A stretch of 64,000 nt of DNA from contig CAIIXF020000011.1 in NCBI GenBank assembly GCA_903813345.2, forward strand, positions 3,000,571-3,064,570. The letters are read 5' to 3'. Numbering within the stretch: the stretch's first letter is position 1; each line of letters begins with the position of its first letter. Source of the stretch: Owenia fusiformis (lineage: Eukaryota; Annelida; Polychaeta; Sabellida; Oweniidae). The notes beneath the pieces were generated by a model. The model ran no database searches and had not been told where the DNA came from. It worked only from the letters and a program-made list of their open reading frames with translations. Below are positions 47,061 to 58,862 of the stretch, in pieces. The translations under genes and the position numbers were made by a program.

Positions 47061-47530
47061 TACACTGGTGATCCACTCGATTACGCTGGTTACCGAAACG
47101 GTTCGTTTTGGTAACAAAATGTCGGAACGTCGAAGGTACGATTTTTTTGTTTTCCTTATTTCACGCGTTGTAGGCAGAATCCCAACGACGTGTATCAGCA
47201 TCATATGTTTTAGAAAATGTACATGTTTGCGGAAAAATAGCTCAGAAGACAACAGAATCGTCGATTTAATTCCTCATTTAAGTTACATAAACAGTTTGGG
47301 TTAAAAGTGCAGATCTTAACTGGTTTTGGAATAACCGTTTATGTAACTTAAGTGAGGAATTAAATCGACGATTCTGATGTCTCCTGAACTATTTGTTCGC
47401 AAATATGTACATTTTCTTAAACATATGATACTGATACATGTTTGTGTTAAAAAATGTCGTGGGAATTCTGCCTACAACGTGTGAAATGAGTTTTGTTACC
47501 AAAACGAACAGTTTCGGACCACCAGTGGTA
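47061..47530. mobile_element. Palindromic MITE
   Basis: The left 'cactggtg' and right 'caccagtg' tips are flanked by TA steps. The arms (about 47085-47300 and 47325-47520) pair over about 210 bp ('gaggaattaaatcgacgatt', 'gcctacaacg', 'accaaaacgaac'). It is non-coding. Confidence 0.82.
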
Positions 47531-47797
47531 TAGCAACATGTTCTGTTTGTAATTTTATAGAAGGTCACTGAATCTTCTTATCATTCATAAACTATGATTA
47601 ACTATGAGTACTGGGTTTTATGAGAAATAATAGCAGAGGGGCTTGGCCTGAGTCTATTAGTTCTCATAAGAACAAGTTCGAATAGTTTATCTTATTTAAA
47701 CCCCACACTGACTCTTATGAAAGGTAAATGACCCATGATCCAAGTTTAGAAAAAATCTTTTGTATTAACTATGAGGAAAGTGTGTAAAGAAGTGGGT

Positions 47798-47942
47798 TGG
47801 TTTAATTGGTTCAGCTTCAATGCACTGCATGTATCAGGCAAGGTACAGTTAAGATTTATTTTTTTGTTTACAATCCAACTATTGAGTGATTGAAAAGGGT
47901 TTAATTAGTGCGGCTTCGGTGCATTGCATGTGACAGTCAAGG
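47798..47942 (+). repeat. Short direct duplication, 100-bp spacing
   Basis: 'tttaattggttcagcttcaa' with 'tgca(c/t)tgcatgt' at 47798-47842 recurs with changes at 47898-47942. Confidence 0.6.
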
Positions 47943-48734
47943 TGTTAATATTGAGCCAAACACTGTCAATCATATTTTGTGCCACACTGGTTTGAGATAG
48001 CTTGCAGTGTCCACTTTTCAAAAACAATAGAACAAGAATGCACTCTTCTTTGTTACTACTGTACATTCTTTAAGGTAAAAAAAGGTCTTCAAATTGACCA
48101 AATTGACGAAGTATTGGCTTTGTACCTCGTACCCATGTGCGTGGGTGGTGATACAGTTTTGAAGGGTTCAATTTTTAAAGTTTTAAAAGATTATTCAATC
48201 TTAATGCTATCTAATGTATTAATTAACATTCATAGTATCCATAGATGTGAAATTCGTCTAGGCAAGGATAGATAGATATAGAGTCATAAAATAAAGCCAA
48301 AATTGTTAATTTTAGTTTTTATTTTTTGTCAAAATAGTGCCTTCAAAGGACTTTTCAATAGAGAATATCCATTCTAACACTGAGTTAAGTGAGTTAAGCC
48401 TAAGTTTTAAATATGTCGGGGTATGCTATGTTTCATTTTATTTAATCACAGCATGAATAAAGATAATTTTAGTCTCAGGAATCTTAAATTCCATATTGAA
48501 TGGGGAGCAATGTAAATGTGGCAATTTAGGTGACACCTTTAGACGACTTCCTGGAATTTCCCAGCAAATAAAAAACGTTTTAGTGTATATTGGTTCTATA
48601 GTGAACGAGCATTTCAATAAGGCATTTTTTATCGAGGATAAAATAGCAAAGATAAGCAATTTTGCAATTCTGGCCTTATTGTATGACTAGAAATGTTAGA
48701 TCTATAAGAATATCTAAGCACTAGTGTCAAGGGA
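47943..48734. other. No supported gene
   Basis: A 64-codon frame at 48496-48690 starting MNGEQCKCGN has cysteines near its start but no domain I can identify. It overlaps another frame of similar length on the opposite strand. Confidence 0.3.
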
Positions 48735-49140
48735 AAGGACCAAAAGTTGTAATGGAACTTAGCAAGAAAAAGCAAACTCTAAGTGCATACCAGTCAAGAA
48801 AAACAAACCCCATATATCTCAAAACCATGATCTAACGTGAAAAGAAACAATGTCTTATACCCCCTTTCCCCCAAACATCCAATAACCGATATCACAATCA
48901 AAGACCAGAACACCAAGGGACATTTCATTCATACTGAAGTCATTACAATACATGTAGAAGAAAAAATTGATAGCCAATAGTCATAACCTCAAAAATAGTT
49001 GTAGATACAAGTACTCATACAAGATAGAGCTTTCAGTCTCAAATGATGTGGGATAGATAAAATCAAGTCTCTTCCAATTCCATAGGCGTTTTAAAGGGTC
49101 AACATCCATTCTAAAAAGCCGTCGCCATAATCCATTAAAC
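48735..49140 (-). repeat. Dispersed repeat, inverted copy of 38585-38985
   Basis: Same family as 38585-38985 in the opposite orientation. Both ends fade out without target duplications, so the mobilising mechanism is unknown. Confidence 0.82.
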
Positions 49141-49543
49141 ACAAGAATTCACAATGGTCATCAGGAATTAAGACATACACATAGGTCTACGAGTGCATTA
49201 ATGCACCTACAATTCATATAATCTGAATAATCTGAAACGTAAGAAATGAACCCTTCAAAGAATGTATCGTGCCCCAAGTACGTAGGTACGTGGGTACGAG
49301 TTATAAGGTTTTTTATACAAAGCCCGGAGTATTGACTGAGGGAATACTAGTAGAGTGATCGAATAACAATATCATAATTACACAAGGCAATATACCTATT
49401 ATCAAAGGGCAAAACCCATAGCATTAAACTGTTTATTCCATAAAAATTCCAATCAGCAAAAACAATCCAATATAATTTGAAATGAACAAAAAATGCAACA
49501 AATGTTTGGCCAAACCATTGGAGAAAATTATTATTTGCATGTA

Positions 49544-50583
49544 CAGGGTGATCAATAAATAAGGTAAAAGTATCTGGCATTTTGTAAATATTGGTCCAAA
49601 CATCCTGAAATTTGGTCAGAATATACCTTGTACATTTCTTAATTAAAACATATAAATATATAACTTCTGCCATATGATTGGTTAATATTATAGTTACCAT
49701 GGCAACTGGAGTCGGGGGTACCCGGGGCAATTTCATTGCGTCCAATTTGAACAAAAAATGATAAAAAGCACATCTTTTTCAAACTAAAAAGAAATAAACG
49801 TTGGTGCCAGCATTTATTGTTTTAATACTTTGTTTCCATTGTTACATATTTTTTGCAAATTTGATGTTTGATGTCACAGAAAAGATAAATATATAATGAA
49901 AACTGATGTGATCATAGAAAATCTATGACACAGGTCAATGATGAAAAACAATTTCCACAGAAGAGATTTGATGAGAGCAAAGAGGAAGAAGCTAAGAGGC
50001 CCGCAAAACGTTTCACATTGCACTGGAATAATGCTCCGTCTCATAATGCTATTCATACGATACAAACCATTAGAAGCACTGGATTCCCCACTGTTAGGTC
50101 ATGTACTCTACTCTCCCGACTTGTCCCCTTATGATTTTACTTTCATGGTGAGCTGAAGAGGGAGTTGAGGAAGTTTCACATGGGAAGACTTGAAGTCAGC
50201 TATTTGCAGGCTATGGGAAAATGGATTTAAAAAGGTGTTCGAAAACTGGAGTAGAAGACATGAACTATATGTAAAAAACAAAGGATATTAAGTAGAGTAG
50301 TGATGAATTATAAAACAAGAATATGCTATGCCATTTCAATTGTGATTTGAAATATATCATCAAAAGTGCTTCTACTGAAAATTCAGTTTTTTGATAGTTG
50401 CCCCGGGTCTTCATGCTTTCTGTTGCTATGGCAACCATAACTTTGACCAATCACATCACTTTGATCTGTAACTTAATATATCAATTCAATAATGTTTGAA
50501 CATTATTCTGTGCAAATTTTATGAGGATTGGGTAAAATCTGAAGAAATGCCAGATACTTTTACCTTATTTATTGATCACCCTG
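49544..50583 (+). mobile_element. Internally deleted mariner transposon
   Basis: The tip CAGGGTGATCAATAAATAAG and its inverse are flanked by TA (49542-49543 and 50584-50585). The arms match perfectly for about 40 bp, then loosely for about 150 bp. They include X-box-like palindromes GTTACCATGGCAAC (49693-49706) and GTTGCTATGGCAAC (50422-50435) and a 'cccggggcaa' block. Length is 1040 bp against the usual 1.3 kb. Confidence 0.9.
49925..50291 (+). pseudogene. Mariner transposase C-terminal remnant
   Basis: One frame gives KRFTLHWNNAPSHNA, where the second catalytic Asp of mariner (usually WDNA) is Asn. A shift near 50090 puts YSPDLSPYDF, which retains the third Asp, in the next frame. A later frame ends with F..W..RHE....KNKGY-stop (50289-50291), the usual mariner C-terminus. 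At least two frameshifts, a lost catalytic residue and no N-terminus show it is inactive. Confidence 0.85.
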
Positions 50584-50599
50584 TACTCTGTATACAGTG

Positions 50600-51225
50600 G
50601 TACCTGTATCAATACTACTTCAAATAACACTATTCGTAAAGTCATTTACAACAAACCCCTTTACAGAAGGCACTTTCGAAACATCCAAGATGGTTGATGA
50701 TAAAGAAAGATACACATGGGAAGACTTAATTAAAATAAGATGGTATTGAATCATGTTTTGAAACATCGCAAATGTGTAACATTTCAAATATCCATTTACA
50801 CTATACAATACAAATATATAAACAAATATTTCATATTATGTGTTAAACACATTTATGTTTTACTGTACATACTTTACACGACACAGTCATGTTGACATAT
50901 CCATGCTCATTTCTATAATACGCAATTATGCAACAATGAATACAAAGGGTATTAAGCACTCACCATAGAATATATCATGCCATCTATGGACCATATATAA
51001 CTCTATCTATAAACATCATTGCATAAAATAGGGTACATCATAATGTCGCTCTAAGTGACATCTTTTCATACACTATACACTAAGGTCATGACCTATGAGG
51101 TAAAAATGACAAATGGATTATCAGATAATGCTTATCTCATTTAGATCATTTTTTTCTTTTTGGAGATCAATCATGTGACATAGCTCAATGTTTTCGTGCA
51201 TTAAACTTATTAAAAAATTGCTACT
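50600..51225. other. No gene seen
   Basis: AT-rich interior of the long-TIR element between the mariner and the right arm. Confidence 0.35.
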
Positions 51226-51734
51226 TTTAGGTCGAAAATTCGGCCTAAAAAATCATTGTTTTCGGATTATCCTAATCCCAAAGTAATTAAGTTTTCCTTT
51301 TTAGAGGTAAATCATTCCTTACAATAAATTGTAATTTTGCCATAAAAGCTGAAATAAAAGGCTGCATTTTTGGTGAAAATTGCGTCAGAATTAGGGAAAA
51401 TTGGTGAAGATGGTTGGATTAGGAACAGCTTAAAAGATAATCCATTCAACTTGATTATCATCCTACTGTCATTTATTGAAGACAAGACATGGATCTAACA
51501 GAACCATTTGTTTTTGTGGTTAAAGTATTCTTAGAACCAAAGATATAGCCCTTTGAAAATGGCTTGCCATATCTTACATGCCCCTTTGAATATTTGAGAA
51601 ATGAAATGCTCACAACTTTTTTTTCAAAAAAACATTTTGGTTCAAAAATCTCTAAAATCACTTTTTAAGTCCTGACAAATAGTAAATGAATGATAAAAAA
51701 ATATTTTCAAACTTTAGACGGGGACTTTAAAACA

Positions 51735-52895
51735 ATACTCCGAAACAAATATTAAAAGCAACACTAACATTGTTTATTCAAAGGCCATTGTTTATGACAG
51801 ACATATAATGCAAAGCTGGGATTTTCAACAAAAGTATGCAAAACCGAGTTCTTAAAACATTTTCAGAATGAAATATATAACCCAGCTCTAATGCAACATT
51901 TAAACACCCTTTCCCTTTCAGAATTTAATGTTTAGAAGAAGCTTTTAGTTAAGAAATAATAATCCGTTGTACATTTTGGCTTGTTCAAGCTAATTTAGTT
52001 GTCAGTAAAACACGTCACTTCCATGTTTTTTAATGCATTTTAGCGGGCACCGGGATGCTTAGAGATGTGTGCATTGAGATTTCCTCAAAAAGTGAGTCCC
52101 TCGCATGCATTAAAATCATTCAAATGCTAGCCTACTAATAAAGTACTTTCTCCAACGTGAACTCAAAATAAGATGACATCCATACAATGTTAATACATTT
52201 TGCGGAGTTTCCGTTATCTTCCACTAATCTAATTCACACTTTTGATCGAGGGACTTTGCGAAGGATCATCTAATTTAGCCTCCATATAAGGTCCATTGGC
52301 CAGTTTTTATAATCAGTTGATGTAATGTTCTCAAACGGTGCACCATAAACACTGCAACCTATTTTTAACATGCGTTGAATGAACTGCAGGGCATCATCAT
52401 CGGGCTTAAAGATATGAGTCCATTCCATTCATATTTATTGAAGGTTACTATATTGAAGAGTTCGTCCGTTTTTTCAATGATTATGCATCGAAAAATTATT
52501 ATCATTGTTTATGTGTTATACGCTTCGAACTGCAACCTCGTTCGCTGCCTTGCAAATGGATGCAGGTATACGTGAAAAGTTCTGCCAAATAGCTTTTCAT
52601 TTTGACATGTAAAAGTTCCTGGCTCAATACCGCTATATCAAGGATGTTTTAAGACAATATGTTACTCCAAGGATGTTACTCCCATGCAAATATATAATTT
52701 TGTCGAGCATGTGGGATACAGGATGCCACATACCACACCTTGCAACAATGCCATAATGAGTGTTATCATTCTGTTGAAATTATATAGATTCAAAAAGCTA
52801 ATTTGAACAAGTCCAAGTCCGACATAATGAAAACACCAATTTTACAGCACGGTAATGTTATTAGAATTCCTATCTACTGTATATGACATAATTGA
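51735..52895. other. No gene or repeat recognised
   Basis: No exon, inverted repeat or sequence shared with other parts of the window was found. Confidence 0.35.
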
Positions 52896-52899
52896 TATA

Positions 52900-53126
52900 T
52901 TTATATCAAAGAAGACGAACGTTGGTAGACATAGTTTATTTATTTTAATACAAGAATAAAATACAATACATTATTACATTTGGCTTTGGGGTACGGGTCG
53001 CCGCTGATGAAGAGAATAAATTGGAACCGCGCGGTTCCAAGGAATGCATATTCGAAACTGCGTGGTATAAATTGAAAACCAATGCGTTCCAATCTATACG
53101 GCACATTTATATTTGGGTGAAAATCC
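52900..53126 (+). repeat. 227-bp exact direct repeat, copy 1
   Basis: Identical to 53359-53585 as far as I can read, with a 459-bp period. It contains a perfect 20-bp palindrome (TTGGAACC-GCGC-GGTTCCAA). The 232-bp spacer is GC-richer with G and C runs. The ends are not TG...CA, so it is not an ordinary LTR pair. Confidence 0.93.
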
Positions 53127-53358
53127 CCAATCAGCGATGGATCCGTAACCTAAAGACCCCCTCCCCGGTGGAGAAAGGGGTGGGGGTGGGTTAGCCTGAA
53201 ATTAAGCCTGTATCTCCACGTGGCAACTGAAGAATAAGTGAGGGGTAGGTTGACCAGCCTCGACCAGCCAGTGACCCAGTAATTAATCACTGTAATTCAT
53301 TAAAGATGGAACTCGCTTCTCGATATAAACCAGCTTTAATGTCTACCATTAAACAAAT

Positions 53359-53585
53359 TTTATATCAAAGAAGACGAACGTTGGTAGACATAGTTTATTT
53401 ATTTTAATACAAGAATAAAATACAATACATTATTACATTTGGCTTTGGGGTACGGGTCGCCGCTGATGAAGAGAATAAATTGGAACCGCGCGGTTCCAAG
53501 GAATGCATATTCGAAACTGCGTGGTATAAATTGAAAACCAATGCGTTCCAATCTATACGGCACATTTATATTTGGGTGAAAATCC
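53359..53585 (+). repeat. 227-bp exact direct repeat, copy 2
   Basis: Second copy of the unit at 52900. After it the sequence diverges ('aaaaaactag' instead of 'ccaatcagcg'), so this is a 1.5-unit tandem repeat or a flanked insertion. Confidence 0.93.
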
Positions 53586-53784
53586 AAAAAACTAGTGTGG
53601 AAATGGTATAGCGACGATGCACGCAGTTCCCCCAAAGATAAATGTAAACCGAGGTCGAAGGTCAGAGTGATACAAGCATGTGTTAGTTAAGATAGCTGTA
53701 GAGTTGTAAATAAAGATGGCAGTTGGGTGGTTTCCGATGGAAGTAGCCCCCAGTGAAAGAAATATACGTCTGGCTGTACGAAGC

Positions 53785-54015
53785 GCGGTAGCCTGGAAGT
53801 GGAACACGAACCAGGGGCGGTACCACGTTCGTTGCCTGTACGAAAACAAAGAGAGTATGATAGCCTGGAAGTGAAACACGAACCAGGAGAGTATGGTTGG
53901 ATCGTAAAAGCTTGTTTACGGCCATACGGAAACATAAGACAGTTTGTCAAAGACAATGCTGTCCTACGAAAATGAGGAAATAGTCTAGGCCGGAAGTGGA
54001 ACACGAACCGAGCCA
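53785..54015 (+). repeat. Three copies of GGAAGTGGAACACGAACC
   Basis: The motif, with G-to-A or T-to-C variants, recurs near 53793, 53860 and 53992 in a patch noticeably richer in GC than its surroundings. All three copies have the same orientation. Several overlapping minus-strand frames exist only because of this repetition and I do not call them genes. Confidence 0.6.
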
Positions 54016-56288
54016 GTCCGTACGTAAAGTCATAAGGAACCCGCGTAGCGTGAACCAGTCAGAAGATTGTTAATGCTAGTAAGAAAGAATAGTTGCCACG
54101 ATAATATTATGTCAGTGTACAGGTTACAGTGGGTTAACCAAAACAGTATTCAAATATACTGAAACAAAGTGCTTTACTCTACAGAAGTTCTACATGACAC
54201 CATATTCCATAATAAGTCATAACATATTAATTAATGCCCTGGGTTTTGGTTTCAATCTCGTTAAATATTCCTTGACTCAGGACTTGAATGGTGCGTCCAG
54301 GCTGAATCAATTAAAACGTAGAATAACTAAATGATAGAATTATCTCATATCACTAACAACACTGCTAAAATACGCTGTGATATTGAATCTAAAGACCACA
54401 GTAATGATAACTTTAAATACTACTGGTTTTAAAGTACCCTTCTAATTACATGGTCTGTATTCATTACCAGATATAGACTGTGGACTACTCTGATAATTGC
54501 AACTTCTACTTTTCATGGAAGGTCACACATTCCAACATATTTCAAACAGTCTGTATGGTTATACTGGGCACTTTATGGGTAGTTGGACTTCATGTAGGGG
54601 TGGCAGACGGCCCTCAGGCCAATTCATACCCCCACCCCAAGAAAACCTTGGGGGTACTTTAATACTACCTGATAAAAAGAATACTAATGCATGTTATACA
54701 TTCATAGTTTTATAGTAGGCAGGGCATACCATGGTTAGTCTGTGCCAGGAATGTCCAATCTCTAACTTATATGGTTACCATGGAAACAGTATTTATATCT
54801 CAAAATCTTCTCAATTTGACCTCCTACAAAATATGTCCCTTAGCCCTCAAAGTGAAATATTTGCAAATTTGTTTGGATTTTGTGGCTATCACTTTGTCAA
54901 AAGTTGTATAAATATGTACATATTCACACTAAAGCACTAAAAAGTTGATATAATGCTCCAATATATCAATAATATTTATCAAATATAGTCACACACAACT
55001 ACTTTTAGGGAAAAGTGGGCGTGGCACTTTTTGGTACTTGTGTAATTGTTGCAGCATTAAGCGAAAAATACATATTACACTAACAATGATTGACATTTAA
55101 TTATCATTTACTAACATTGTGTAACATTGTAATATGTTCATTATCATTATTAGATACTTAGGATATTTTATGTAAGTGTTATCATGAACTTTCCCTTCAT
55201 CCCTATACCATACAGGGTGGGCATCACCAATGGTGTCAAACTAACTTTTCTGTTTAACTTATTTTTTACCATAGACAAGGGAAAAAGCTTTACTTGAAGT
55301 GGTGACCTCATTAGGTGCTATGTATATGGAAAGATGGATTGATACTAGTCGGTAGATGGCAGCACTTGTGCTAGTTGGGCTAGATACTAGTATTTTCCAT
55401 TGACTTGACATATGTCACTTAGTCTATTGATTTACCATATTCGTTCTGTTGGATTAAAGTAAAACTGCATTTGCATTGAATTTGATGATGTTCAGATTGT
55501 GTTTGAAACTTGATGATAATCAGAAGTGTTTGAAACTGGATGTTGTTCTGATTGTGTAACTTTAAAAGGACCACTGAAACAATAAGTCAATGTTTAAGAT
55601 TCTTTAAAATTATCTCAATGAGAATTTAGCCTGTTAACCTAAAGTTAAACTATACTTCAGCAAGATTTCGAAGCTATATTGCAGATCTCATCATTTGCAA
55701 TTTTTTCACTGTTTGATAATTTAACCCATTATTCATTATTGCTGATTTAAAAATTGCAAGGAATTCAAATGACCTAGGGAAGCCAGTGATATGAATTGGC
55801 CTTATTCATTGAGTTACATTAAAATGGAAAATTGTGAAGAACAAGAGAACTGTTCCACGGCTTCACAGGAAATATGGAAGCAAAGTCAACAAGGGATGTG
55901 GGAACTATGCTGTTAACATATAGAGATTTAGAATTCTACAGGGAAGTGTCTCTATTTGGTATAAAATACCATTTTAAATATGAATCAAAATTAGTGGTAT
56001 CCATGTTTCTGGTGAAAAGCATCAATTGAAAGAGACAAACATCCTACCCCCCTATGCTATCGAATATAAGAAGGTTCGAAGCAGTAAAAAGGTATTACCA
56101 TTTTAGATTTGATTGAACAAATTGAATCAGAGGCAATTTTTAAATTTCGATATATTAAAAGAGGCTCTCTTGGTTAGATGGGAGAATTAGCTGCATGTTA
56201 AAGGTGCCGCTTTGTTCAGTTTATAACAAAATTGATATTAAGCCCGAAACAGTAAGAAATATTAAGCAAATATTTCATTCTATGGAGG

Positions 56289-56393
56289 GCAATACATGTT
56301 CATCTTTCAATGATTTTTGCATGATATGATATGTATTGCCCGCAGCCCGTAGGGCAATGGTAATACATGTTGCAAAAATCATTGAAAGTGCAG
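56289..56393. mobile_element. Small hairpin inside the 4.3-kb element
   Basis: 'caatacatgttcatctttca' with 'atgatttttgca' pairs with 'tgcaaaaatcattgaaag' plus flanking 'acatgt'. The centre contains 'attgcccgcagcccgtagggcaat', also palindromic. About 105 bp, non-coding. Confidence 0.6.
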
Positions 56394-57908
56394 TTGTCAG
56401 AATCCCCAGGCTGGCAATACGCTGGGCAATACGTCTTTTAAATATGCCAATAATTCAGGGAGCTGTGAAATACGCTATGGTATTTTTAGTCAAATTTTTA
56501 GTAAAATTACATGTAGAAATGTGGTTTTGAAAAGAGTTTATCAACTTTGAAAATGTGACTTCTAGCTTGGGGAGATTCCCCATAGACCTCAAAAAGTGAA
56601 ATATCTTTTCTTGTGTTGGGCAGATAATATTTTCTTTTACTGGACATATTTTAATTTGTATAACTGTCACATACACATGGGTAATATGAAAAGTGAATCA
56701 CTAAAACTGATGAATATTCAAGTTCAAGGGAATTTTGTAATACCCTGCCATATTATTTCCCCCGAATCAGCCACCTGGTGGCGAAACTGGTAACTACCTA
56801 CTCGCATTTGAGTAATTGGACAAGATCTTATAAGGTTACAGTTTCCATATACTGTATGTTCCATATTACTACCCCAAATCTCCATAGTTTAAGTTTATGA
56901 GTCATTATCTCTCATATTTTATGATGGCAAATGCCTATCCTTGTCTAGAATATGTCATTTTATAAATTTTATAAACGAGTATACAATTACACGCCCCCCC
57001 CCTCCCATCTATAGTTCCAATGTAATTTAGCCTGATTTGGTGCAAATGTCAAAGCATAAAAAAATATCAAAATCGACAATTACTGTCCGCCATTTTAGAT
57101 GCGAAAGTTACGGCTGTTACCTTCGCTTGGTACTGATCAGTGTCCTTGCTCTGTTACAAATTTTCATTGCCCTCTGTTTGTAACCCCTCCCTCCTTCTCG
57201 ATTAAGGTAATGAATATGAATATGATTTAGAGGTAATATGAGAGATACTAGTGAAGGGTTGTTTTATGATAAATGAGTTCATATAACTTAATCCAAGTCA
57301 TAACTGTTACTAGTATGCAAATCACACCAGCATGAGATAACATCATACTCAAAGGATGGAACGGTCCATTACTTTTCAATTGCATAAAATGGCTCTAACC
57401 CTGACAAATATATTAATCAACTTTAACTCATAGCTCTTGATCAATGAAACTATTTATATTCTAGCTTCAAGTCATTAAATACGACTTTGACAAACTAAAA
57501 AGAGTAAGGATCTCTTGGACTTAAAAGTTAATTTGACCATTGATGACCTATGATAGGGAAGGGTCATGATGACACTTATATAAAATATTTAAAGTATCTA
57601 ATAATGATAATGAACATACAACAATGTTACAAAATGTTAGTAGATGCTAATTGAATGTCAATTGTTGTTAGTGTAGTATGTATTTTTCATTTAATGCTGC
57701 AACGATTACGCAAGTATCAAAAAGTGCCACGCCCACTTTTCCCTAAAAGGAGTTGTGTGTGACTACATTTGATAAATATTATTAATTTATGAGATCATTA
57801 TATCAAGTTTTTAGTGCTTTAGTGTGAATACATACATATTAATTCAACTTTTTACAAAGTAGCAGCCACAAAATCCAAACAGATTTGCAAATATTTCACT
57901 TTGAGAAC

Positions 57909-58428
57909 TTAAAGGACAACTGAAATAGCTTTTCTCAACTTGCAGCTACAGAAATGCGGTTTTCTCCATTGTAAGCCCACCGTAGAGTTCTTGCGATAGC
58001 CATTATAAAATAAATGTTAGATAACTGCTAACGGTCATAGATAACGAAATAAAACTAACTGATAAATCAAATTGGCCCCCACGTGATTAGTAACGTCATA
58101 TACAAAATATAGCTTTGGTTTATTTTTTCCATAGTAATCACAACGTCACGGCAACCATAGGATTGTTGTGTAAACAAATAACAAAACATTTTGGCATTAT
58201 GACGTCATGATCTAATGGGACCAAAACGGGCCACGTGGGGACCAGTGAGAGATCACGTGGGGGCCAATAACGTCACAACCAATTCGAATATTGCTTATTA
58301 AGCAGCTATAACGATCGTTAGAGTGAAATAGTTTTCACACTACTGATGAGAAAACATGGCCAAATACATCTATCAAAAAATTATATTGATTCCTTTAGGT
58401 TAAAAATACCATTTCATATCTGCTTTAA
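57909..58428. mobile_element. 520-bp insertion with TTAAAG ends inside the right arm
   Basis: Aligning the right arm with the left arm shows extra sequence only here. Its ends, TTAAAGGACAACTGAAATAG and the inverse of TTAAAGCAGATATGAAATGG, are inverted copies. It contains three CACGTG boxes (58080, 58232, 58254) and one TGACGTCA (58200-58207). It has no coding capacity. Confidence 0.72.
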
Positions 58429-58862
58429 GGACACATTTGGGAAGGGGTCAAATTGAGAAGATTGTGAGATAAAAATACTGTTTCCATGGTAACCATATAA
58501 GTCAGAGATTGGAAATTTCTGGCACTGACTAACCATGGCATGCCCTACCCACTATAAAACAATAAATATCTGATATGCATTAGTATTCTTTTTATTGGGT
58601 GGTATTAAAGTACCCCCAAGGTTTTGTTGGGGTAGGGGTATAAATTGGCCTGAGGGCCTTCTGCCACCCCTACATAAAGTCCAACTACCCAGAAAGTGTC
58701 CAGCATAATCATACAGATTGTTTGAAATATGTTGGAATGTGTGACCTTCCATGAAAAGTAGGATGCATTTCTAGAGCACTTCTACAGAATAGTCCGCAGT
58801 CTAATACGAGGTGTTAAATGAAGGTCACAAGTTTAAGCCTGCGGTGTCTTAATGTCCTGCTA

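Larger units (their letters stand above)
44665..51727. mobile_element. Possible 7-kb long-inverted-repeat element, heavily invaded
   Basis: The left tip AAGGCCCC and right tip GGGGACTT are flanked by TA (44663-44664 and 51728-51729). Inverted arms match well at 45290-45600 versus 51340-51600 ('gcatttttggtgaaaattgcg', 'caacttgattatcat', 'gatatagccctttgaaaa') and weakly next to the tips. No transposase was found. The interior holds a palindrome (47061-47530), part of a dispersed repeat (48735-49140) and a mariner (49544-50583). Two half-elements in opposite orientation are an alternative reading. Confidence 0.6.
54475..58805. mobile_element. 4.3-kb element with about 740-bp inverted arms
   Basis: Left arm 54475-55215 and right arm 57560-58805 are inverted copies ('catggaaggtcacacattcc', 'gtgggcgtggcac', 'caaatttg..tggattttgtggct'). 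Each carries an X-box-like palindrome (54774-54787 and 58480-58493) and a GC box (about 55014-55026 and 57725-57736). The right arm is interrupted by a 520-bp insertion. The 2.3-kb centre has no recognisable transposase, so the element is non-autonomous or decayed. Its class is unknown. Confidence 0.8.

Noticed and set aside
47979-48690. Possible small genes (98- and 64-codon frames).
   Set aside because: No domain, opposite-strand frames of similar length overlap, and there are no convincing splice sites.
49347-49754. 135-codon minus-strand ORF.
   Set aside because: It spans the flank and left inverted repeat of the mariner at 49544 and has no domain; it is a by-product of transposon sequence.
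52975-53110. Hammerhead ribozyme in the 227-bp repeat: CTGATGA, a stem-like palindrome, then CGAAAC, with GCCG and CGGC outside.
   Set aside because: Stem III next to GAAA cannot be paired with the bases before any plausible cleavage site, and stem II does not close right after CTGATGA. The core words alone are not enough.
52900-53585. LTR retrotransposon or TRIM with 227-bp LTRs.
   Set aside because: The repeats do not start TG or end CA, there is no primer-binding site or polypurine tract, and the 232-bp interior is non-coding.
53592-54004. Three overlapping minus-strand ORFs of 80-105 codons with repeated PGSC(F/S)TSRL-like text.
   Set aside because: The repeated text comes from the three-copy GGAAGTGGAACACGAACC motif read in different frames, so it is repetition rather than coding conservation.
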